From: Planctomycetia bacterium
Lineage (GTDB): Bacteria; Planctomycetota; UBA11346
NCBI GenBank assembly: GCA_005801395.1
Contig: SYDV01000300.1
Location: 1-6,608, forward strand
Length of the DNA: 6,608 nt
Reading direction: 5' to 3'
Shown in pieces: positions 1 through 4,513 of the stretch. The notes below the pieces were generated by a model that searched no databases, was not told the DNA's origin, and was given only the letters and a program-made list of their open reading frames with translations. Positions within the stretch are counted from its first letter, which is position 1. Every line of letters begins with the position of its first letter. A program made the translations under genes and the position numbers.

Positions 1-1032
1 AACAAAATTGGCAGAGGGCTCGCAGATGAAAATATCGCCAACCCAATCTGGAAATACATCACCACGATAGACACCGGGACCACACGCTGCTGTAAACGAA
101 GCTAAGGTACCGTCATCGCGTAAGGTTCCTTTTTTATAGCCGCGATTAACCCCAGGATTCATGCGTGCTGGCCACGTAACGTTTGATGATGCAGCTTTCT
201 CATTTAAGCCACCACCGCTAAAATTACGGTTTCGTGCATAATAAGATGCGTCGACGAAATCCGTGCGTATTTGATCGCTGTTTACGTTGTAATATGGGCG
301 TCCATAATTATCTTGTGTCGCTCCCCATTGACCGCGAAAATTAGACACCTCGCTAATAAACTTACCTTTCTCAAAGCGATAGCGAGTTGTATGATTCGCG
401 CTGTAGATCCAATTGTCTAACATCCAGACAAGGCCGTTTGACGTGTGCTCAGGATTTTTAGGTGAGCCATAATTTTCGATGACTTTTTCTTTTATGTCGG
501 CTTTACCATCGCCATTGGTGTCTTTACAGAACCAAACCACCGGTGGTTCCGCAATTAATATCCCGCCATTAAGGCACATAACGGCGCGAGGCATAATTAG
601 ATTGTCGACATAAATCGAAGATTTATCCATGATCCCATCGCCATCGGTATCGCTGAGTAGCGATACGCGGCCAGTGGGTTTGTCTTCGTCGGTGCCAATG
701 GCGTCGAGCATGTAGCCGCGCATTTCGCACACAAACATGCGACCATCGCCATCCCAGGTGATGGCAACGGGATCTTCGACCATGGGTTCAGATGCGACTA
801 ATTCGAGACGATAACCACTTTGCAGTTTAAATGTTTTATGGGCTTCCGCTGGAGCGACGACCGGCGCGGGTGGAATTTTCCAGTGCGCTGGCGGTGGCGG
901 CATGTCTTCCTCACCAGCAGTGAGGGCTGCCGTTGGCAAGCACAGCGCGAGCATGAGTGCAATTGGGTGGGGTGATTTCTTGCCAAACAAGGCAGTTGAT
1001 AAATTTCGATAGGAGAACGGATTTTTGAGCAT
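1..1032 (-). CDS. Secreted PVC-type membrane-bound dehydrogenase-like protein, beta-propeller N-terminal part (partial at left edge)
   Basis: Reading leftwards from the ATG at 1032 gives 344 codons with no stop, so the C-terminus lies outside the window. AAGGA at 1043-1039, six bases upstream of the ATG, supports this start. Residues 1-39 look like a long Sec signal peptide: a basic n-region with K18-K19, a hydrophobic core IALMLALCLPTAAL, and probable cleavage after LTA39. A Pro-rich linker follows. From about residue 65 the protein matches the TIGR02604/DUF7133 'putative membrane-bound dehydrogenase' family known from Planctomycetes and Verrucomicrobia: GYRLELVASEP, DPVAITWDGDGRMFVCEMRG, two DxDGDG-type calcium-loop motifs (D128-D136 and D171-D179), EHTSNGLVW (195-203), and RGQWGATQDNYGR (233-245). 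Known relatives often continue into HEAT-like repeats and a CxxCH haem domain; neither is visible here. The substrate is unknown, and a sugar or alcohol is only inferred from distant similarity to sorbosone dehydrogenases. Location is inferred as periplasm or outer surface. Confidence 0.9.
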   Translation of the reverse strand, partial: MLKNPFSYRNLSTALFGKKSPHPIALMLALCLPTAALTAGEEDMPPPPAHWKIPPAPVVAPAEAHKTFKLQSGYRLELVASEPMVEDPVAITWDGDGRMFVCEMRGYMLDAIGTDEDKPTGRVSLLSDTDGDGIMDKSSIYVDNLIMPRAVMCLNGGILIAEPPVVWFCKDTNGDGKADIKEKVIENYGSPKNPEHTSNGLVWMLDNWIYSANHTTRYRFEKGKFISEVSNFRGQWGATQDNYGRPYYNVNSDQIRTDFVDASYYARNRNFSGGGLNEKAASSNVTWPARMNPGVNRGYKKGTLRDDGTLASFTAACGPGVYRGDVFPDWVGDIFICEPSANFV

Positions 1033-1100
1033 GGTGCATCCTTATACGCAACATCATGCTAATGGTTGCTCTATTTCCTGTATATCAATTTTACATAATA

Positions 1101-1147
1101 AATCCCTGATCGGATAAGACACATGCGTCCAAAACCGACCAGGGATT
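1101..1147 (-). terminator. Long imperfect inverted repeat, possible terminator of the 78-residue gene
   Basis: The arms AATCCCTGATCGG (1101-1113) and CCGACCAGGGATT (1135-1147) are complementary at 12 of 13 positions, and the odd position becomes a G-U pair in minus-strand RNA. The 21-base loop holds a second near-palindrome, GACACATGCGTC (1118-1129), on the same centre. The repeat begins 30 bases past the stop codon of the minus-strand gene at 1177-1413. In that direction it is followed by TTTATTATG, which is T-rich but not a clean U-tract. It may be an intrinsic terminator or a protein-binding dyad ahead of the propeller gene. Pairing is seen directly; function is inferred. Confidence 0.45.
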
Positions 1148-1176
1148 CGCTATTTCTTATCGCTCTGAACGGTTAC

Positions 1177-1413
1177 TTACCCTTCAGAGGCAGATTCTGC
1201 TGCGTCGCCGCTTTCACCAGTTAGTTTGATGAGACGGTCGGCGAACGGCGTTTCGACTTTGGCGACAAAGGCCAAAATCTTTTCGCGCTTATCATCGCTG
1301 ATGCGCGTATCGAGCGCGGCAGACATGTCTTCGCGGGTACGCTTGGTGGGGTGGAGGGCGCCTTCTCGCAACGTTGCAAGAAGCAGGCGTGCGGCTGCTT
1401 GTTTGGGAGTCAT
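1177..1413 (-). CDS. Small hypothetical protein, 78 residues
   Basis: I do not recognise this protein. It runs from ATG at 1413 to TAA at 1177. It is predicted soluble, with no signal peptide or membrane segment. The N-terminal half is basic and Ala/Leu-rich (PKQAAARLLLATLREGA). The middle looks helical (SDDKREKILAFVAKVETPFADRLIKL, residues about 39-64, shown here in part: KREKILAFVAKVE). The tail is small and acidic (GESGDAAESASEG). It is preferred over the overlapping plus-strand reading frame because that one is Arg/Ser-rich and looks like a shadow. No strong Shine-Dalgarno sequence precedes the ATG; GGCAGG about a dozen bases upstream is weak. It is transcribed divergently from the halogenase-like gene and is separated from the downstream propeller gene by 144 bases holding a large inverted repeat, so it is probably monocistronic. 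The length and alpha-helical character would suit a small regulatory or nucleic-acid-binding protein, but nothing demonstrates this. Confidence 0.55.
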   Translation of the reverse strand: MTPKQAAARLLLATLREGALHPTKRTREDMSAALDTRISDDKREKILAFVAKVETPFADRLIKLTGESGDAAESASEG

Positions 1414-1538
1414 GTGCTACAGCCTGCCATAAAGTCTCGCGGTGGCCAGAGGGAGGTGTAAATCAAGTTCAGAGCAGGATTACTGGCGAAAATCCTAGAC
1501 CATCGTAGCTTTCCCCCGCCTTTCACAGGAGGTCTACT
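1414..1538. promoter_or_regulatory. Divergent intergenic region between the small protein and the halogenase-like gene
   Basis: These 125 bases separate two divergent start codons, so promoters for both directions must lie here or just inside the neighbouring genes. I see no convincing -35/-10 pair. A six-base inverted repeat, AGGATT (1476-1481) and AATCCT (1491-1496) with a nine-base spacer, could be an operator or a leader hairpin. AGGAGG at 1527-1532 is a consensus Shine-Dalgarno sequence six bases before the ATG at 1539, and it fixes the halogenase-like start. A single regulator could serve both genes, but this is inference from the layout. Confidence 0.35.
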
Positions 1539-3185
1539 ATGACGACGAGTGTTGATGTAATCATCTTGGGGGGCGGCCTAGCGGGTTTGACTTTAGCACT
1601 GCAACTGACGCAAACGAAACCAGGATTGCGTATTCGGGTGATCGAGAAGAAAGCACACCCAGTTAATGAAGCCGCGCATAAGGTCGGAGAATCGTCGGTA
1701 GAGATTGGGGCTGGTTACTTCACACGTTTCCTCGGTTTGCTGCCACATTTTCAGGCCGAGCAGTTACCAAAGTTAGGTCTGCGTTATTTCTTCGATGACG
1801 GCAAACGTGATGATTTGACTCAACGGTCTGAACTAGGCGGAAATGTTTTCTTTCCCGCACCGTCGTTCCAAATTGATCGCGGTCGTTTAGAAAATTACCT
1901 TGGTGAAGAATGCCGCCGCCGTGGCATTGATTTTCGCGATGCCACGAGTGTCAAAACAGTCGATCTTGGCCAACAAGGTGGCAGTCATTCCGTCACCTAC
2001 GCAGATGCCAGTGGCGCGACAGAATTAGCGACCGCTCGCTGGGTGGTTGATGGATCCGGTCGTGCTGCGATTTTGAAACGTAAATTGGGCCTGCAGAAAA
2101 AGCACGGTCACAACGCGAATTCCGTGTGGTGGCGTTATGATCGTCACATTAAAATAGATGAATGGTCTGATGATAAAAATTGGGCAGAAATTAATGATAA
2201 TTTGCATAAGCGTTGGTTATCAACGGTGCATTTCATGGGACGCGGTTATTGGGTGTGGTTCATTCCGTTGTCCTCTGGCAGTCACAGTGTCGGTATTGTT
2301 ACGGATGGTGAAATTCATCCGTGGGCAACCATGTCGACGTATGAAAAGGCGATGGAATGGCTACGCAAACATGAGCCGCAAGTTGCAGATAAGTGCGCAG
2401 GACGTGAGGATCAACTACAAGATTTCTTGGGTTACAAAGATTTTAGCTACACCTGTAAACAGGTTTATTCCGGAGATCGTTGGGCATTAATCGGCGAAGC
2501 AGGAGCATTTTTAGATCCCTTCTATTCACCTGGAAGCGATTACATTGGTATGGGCAATACTTTTGTCACCGATTTAATAATGAAAGATTTTGCAGGCGAT
2601 GCGGTGGGTACCTATGCGAGCTATTTTGAGCGCATTTATTTTACCCTATTTGAAAACCATTTGTCGTTGTACGAAGGTCAAATGCATTTGTGGGGCGATG
2701 CGAAGGTCATGTCCTTGAAGATTATTTGGGATTTTGCTTATTATTGGGTTATCCCGGCCGCTTTTTTCTTTCATGGTCAATTGACGAACATTATGTTATT
2801 TGCTCGACATAAACCAATCTTGGATCGTGCCGGTGAGATTAATCGCGCCGTGCAAATGCTCTTCCGTGATTGGCATAAAGCGGATGTACAGGTAGCGAAA
2901 ACCTTTATCGATATTCCTGGAATTCCTTTCATGTACGAGCTCAATCAAGCGCTGCATGAAACTATGGATGAAGCGCAATTTTGCGCCAACCTTGTTCGCG
3001 ACTTAGCGCGCTTAGAGCAATTAGCGGGCGAGTTAGTGGGAGCTGTTTTAGTGGATGATCCCACCATCGATGTCAGTCGATTTATTGGCATTACACCAAT
3101 TGCCCCAGCACAGGCGACTTTGCTCGCGACTGTATTGCCACGTTTCCAATCGTCGGCGAAGAACGGAGCCGTGGCTGGTGCCTGA
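1539..3185 (+). CDS. Flavin-dependent halogenase-like / FAD-dependent monooxygenase-like oxidoreductase
   Basis: The protein has 548 residues, close to tryptophan halogenases such as PrnA (about 538), and no signal peptide. The start is set by AGGAGG six bases upstream. An N-terminal Rossmann FAD site is clear: GGGLAG with G11, G13 and G16, then E36 ending the second strand (RVIEKK). VGESS (49-53) matches the VGE segment after the FAD site in halogenases. K78 in LPKLGLRYFF falls where the catalytic lysine (K79 in PrnA) is expected. W238-V-W240-F-I242-P243 is the WxWxIP motif typical of flavin-dependent halogenases. The second FAD segment reads GDRWALIGEAGAFLDPF, followed by YSPGSDY (329-335). 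The Ser-Pro-Gly there departs from the Ser/Thr-Thr/Ser-Gly of characterised halogenases near the chloride site. Residues after about 370 form a helical, aromatic-rich C-terminal region. It is co-transcribed with the overlapping acyltransferase gene. Such pairs occur in aryl polyene and flexirubin-type clusters. It could be a true halogenase, or a hydroxylase or reductase of that fold. Confidence 0.82.
   Translation: MTTSVDVIILGGGLAGLTLALQLTQTKPGLRIRVIEKKAHPVNEAAHKVGESSVEIGAGYFTRFLGLLPHFQAEQLPKLGLRYFFDDGKRDDLTQRSELGGNVFFPAPSFQIDRGRLENYLGEECRRRGIDFRDATSVKTVDLGQQGGSHSVTYADASGATELATARWVVDGSGRAAILKRKLGLQKKHGHNANSVWWRYDRHIKIDEWSDDKNWAEINDNLHKRWLSTVHFMGRGYWVWFIPLSSGSHSVGIVTDGEIHPWATMSTYEKAMEWLRKHEPQVADKCAGREDQLQDFLGYKDFSYTCKQVYSGDRWALIGEAGAFLDPFYSPGSDYIGMGNTFVTDLIMKDFAGDAVGTYASYFERIYFTLFENHLSLYEGQMHLWGDAKVMSLKIIWDFAYYWVIPAAFFFHGQLTNIMLFARHKPILDRAGEINRAVQMLFRDWHKADVQVAKTFIDIPGIPFMYELNQALHETMDEAQFCANLVRDLARLEQLAGELVGAVLVDDPTIDVSRFIGITPIAPAQATLLATVLPRFQSSAKNGAVAGA
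3164..3168 (+). promoter_or_regulatory. Ribosome binding site that selects the GTG start of the acyltransferase
   Basis: CGGAG inside the end of the halogenase-like gene lies nine bases before GTG at 3178. The upstream in-frame ATGs at 3055 and 3070 would add about 40 Arg- and His-rich residues (for example NRRRRTEPW) that are unlike the family and are simply the second frame of the halogenase-like gene. The GTG start gives an eight-base overlap with the upstream stop codon, typical of translational coupling. Confidence 0.65.
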
Positions 3186-4113
3186 TACCAGTGAGACTTC
3201 CAACCCACCGAAACAAGGCTGGAGTGGGCGATCAATTGGTGGTGTGTTATTATTTCGCTTTGGCGTAACGATATTACCAATTATCGGATTGCGTGGGGCT
3301 TGGTTTCTTTCAGGTATTGCTTCTCCCATTATTCTCCTCTTTGGTAGCCGTCATGCATTTGGCTTGCGGCAATATTGGCGTCGCTTACGACCGAAGTCTG
3401 TCGGTTTTACTCGTTGGCTGTTAATTTATCGACATATGTCGAGTTTTGTTCGGATTACGTCTGATCGTTTGCTCGCTTTTTTACGTCCGCAAAATTATAC
3501 GGTGACACCATTGGGTATTGATGGGATGCGTTCCATCCGTCAGCAAGGGAAGGGATGTATACTCATTAGCGCACATGTGGGTAATTGGGAAATGTCGAGT
3601 TATTGGCTGCATTCGATTGCCGGAAATATGGGGAAAACACACATCGTTATGGTGCGTGCCGATATCGAATATGCGCAACGTTTTTGTGATGAACGCCTAC
3701 GTGGTCAATTTACTAATGTGATAGATCCGCGTGATGGTATCGGTGCATCCCTGGCCATAAATAATGCGCTTAAAGACGGCGATATGGTGTGCATGCTGGC
3801 TGATCGTGTTTTTGGTGATCAACCAGCGGTCACTGTAAAATTTATGGGTGGAGATGTCCGTATGCCTACGGGACCATTTCAAGCTGCCGCAGTAACGGGA
3901 GCTCCAATTTTGGTTGGATTTTTAGTTAAAACTGGGTTCTCGAGTTATCTCGTTCAAGTAGATGAGCCGTGGTATATTCGTTTACCCAATCGTCGAGCAG
4001 ATCGTGGGGCAGCGTTGCAAAACGTCGTACAACGCTGGGCCAAGCGATTAGAACTTCAGGTGCGTCGCTATCCCATGCAGTGGCATAATTTTTATAATTA
4101 TTGGGATAAGTAG
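3178..4113 (+). CDS. LpxL/HtrB-family lysophospholipid (lipid A-type) acyltransferase
   Basis: Starting at GTG 3178, the protein has 311 residues, close to the roughly 306 of E. coli LpxL. Family members move an acyl chain from acyl-ACP or a related donor onto a lipid acceptor at the inner membrane. A hydrophobic N-terminal segment (about residues 20-56, VLLFRFGVTILPIIGLRG then SGIASPIILLF) would anchor it there. The catalytic HX4E motif is H133-V-G-N-W-E138 in ILISAHVGNWEM. Later family features are the LADR (207-210) region, KFMGG (221-225), then PTGPFQAAAVTGAPI, where the acyl chain or acceptor site is expected. The C-terminus, MQWHNFYNYWDK, resembles the QWxNFYxYW ending of LpxL-like enzymes from pigment clusters. 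It overlaps the halogenase-like gene by eight bases, so both are probably made from one transcript. A housekeeping role in lipid A is possible, but pairing with an oxidoreductase suggests an acceptor made or modified by that enzyme. The acceptor is not determinable here. Confidence 0.85.
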   Translation: MPDTSETSNPPKQGWSGRSIGGVLLFRFGVTILPIIGLRGAWFLSGIASPIILLFGSRHAFGLRQYWRRLRPKSVGFTRWLLIYRHMSSFVRITSDRLLAFLRPQNYTVTPLGIDGMRSIRQQGKGCILISAHVGNWEMSSYWLHSIAGNMGKTHIVMVRADIEYAQRFCDERLRGQFTNVIDPRDGIGASLAINNALKDGDMVCMLADRVFGDQPAVTVKFMGGDVRMPTGPFQAAAVTGAPILVGFLVKTGFSSYLVQVDEPWYIRLPNRRADRGAALQNVVQRWAKRLELQVRRYPMQWHNFYNYWDK

Positions 4114-4369
4114 ATTTAGGATAAAGATTCGTTCGACGATGAATCTCTGGTTCGACATTAACTGAAAAAGCGTGAGCCTTATTAGCGACTTAGTTTATAG
4201 TCGAATAGTTAAAATAGAGTGGGCCGCAGGTTGTATCTTTTGATCTTCATGGCGGTTCAATTCTATGAAATTTATACCGAAATAAGTTCGGATTCCTATT
4301 TCAGCACCGTTCAAAAAGTCCGTTTCTTTCTTGTCACATGCGCCGCTATCCGTTGCCGTAGTTAAGCGA

Positions 4370-4397
4370 TTGACGACGCAACGTTAAATTTAACAAT
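4370..4397 (+). promoter_or_regulatory. Weak candidate sigma-70-type promoter
   Basis: TTGACG (4370-4375) matches five of six bases of the -35 consensus. AACAAT (4392-4397), 16 bases further on, matches four of six of the -10 consensus. A second -10-like hexamer, TATAAC (4420-4425), has no good -35 at the right distance. Transcription from either would give a leader of about 85-110 bases before the ATG at 4514. Promoter rules in PVC bacteria are less well known than in E. coli, so this is tentative. Confidence 0.3.
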
Positions 4398-4410
4398 CCA
4401 ACGTTTTGCG
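4377..4410 (+). repeat. Perfect 12-base palindrome within a larger imperfect dyad
   Basis: GTTAAATTTAAC at 4383-4394 is a perfect palindrome. It overlaps a wider imperfect dyad formed by CGCAACGTT (4377-4385) and AACGTTTTGCG (4400-4410), which differ by two extra As. The 12-base palindrome lies in the spacer and -10 of the candidate promoter, a place where a dimeric repressor would block transcription. Symmetry is directly visible; operator function is inferred. Confidence 0.4.
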
Positions 4411-4435
4411 AGTTTCTAGTATAACTTCACCTCAG

Positions 4436-4476
4436 CCCGATGGCGACAGCCATGGGTAGTCGACAGCACGCTGTCG
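4436..4476 (+). promoter_or_regulatory. Two tandem hairpins in the leader
   Basis: The first hairpin pairs CCC-ATGGC (4436-4438, 4440-4444, with G4439 bulged) with GCCATGGG (4449-4456) around a GACA tetraloop. The second pairs CGACAG (4461-4466) with CTGTCG (4471-4476) around CACG. The two share the direct repeat CGACAGC (4444-4450 and 4461-4467), which would let arms exchange partners. No T-tract follows, so they are not a plain terminator. They end 37 bases before the start codon of the secreted multidomain protein and may stabilise or regulate its mRNA. Confidence 0.45.
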
Positions 4477-4500
4477 TTCGGCTTCATCTCAACGCGATAC

Positions 4501-4511
4501 GAGGATACCTC
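4501..4511 (+). promoter_or_regulatory. Shine-Dalgarno sequence able to form a small hairpin
   Basis: GAGG (4501-4504), nine bases before the ATG at 4514, is the probable ribosome binding site. It can pair with CCTC (4508-4511) across a three-base ATA loop, partly hiding the site. The stem is only four pairs, so this could be chance, but the upstream hairpins make a structured leader more plausible. Confidence 0.35.
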
Positions 4512-4513
4512 TC

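Larger units (their letters stand above)
4114..4513 (+). other. 400-base non-coding region and leader before the discoidin/SGNH/propeller gene
   Basis: No convincing coding frame or RNA gene was found. The stretch holds several inverted repeats. AGATTC (4125-4130) and GAATCT (4141-4146), just past the acyltransferase stop, have no T-tract after them, so termination there is doubtful. CGACT/AGTCG pair at about 4179-4200. CCGAA (4277-4281) and TTCGG (4287-4291) form a small hairpin that competes with GAAATA (4279-4284)/TATTTC (4297-4302). CGTTGC (4351-4356) pairs with GCAACG (4378-4383). Stronger elements between 4370 and 4511 are listed separately. The absence of a gene over 400 bases in an otherwise compact window suggests a long 5' leader or a regulatory region. 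Confidence 0.6.

Noticed and set aside
82..105. Lipoprotein or haem motif search in the left propeller protein
   Set aside because: Cys31 in its signal peptide (LALC) lacks a good lipobox because Leu precedes Cys, and no CxxCH is present in the visible 344 residues.
1226..1432. Plus-strand reading frame of 68 codons opposite the small minus-strand gene
   Set aside because: Arg/Ser-rich composition, no ribosome site and full overlap with the more protein-like minus-strand frame.
2158..2490. Plus-strand reading frame of 110 codons inside the halogenase-like gene
   Set aside because: Out of frame with WxWxIP and the FAD motifs; Cys- and Arg-rich composition looks random.
3055..3177. ATG-initiated N-terminal extension of the acyltransferase
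   Set aside because: It duplicates halogenase-like coding sequence in another frame, has an atypical Arg-rich composition and lacks a ribosome site; GTG at 3178 fits better.
4125..4146. Possible intrinsic terminator after the acyltransferase (AGATTC/GAATCT)
   Set aside because: The stem is only six pairs with A/T-rich composition and no T-tract follows.
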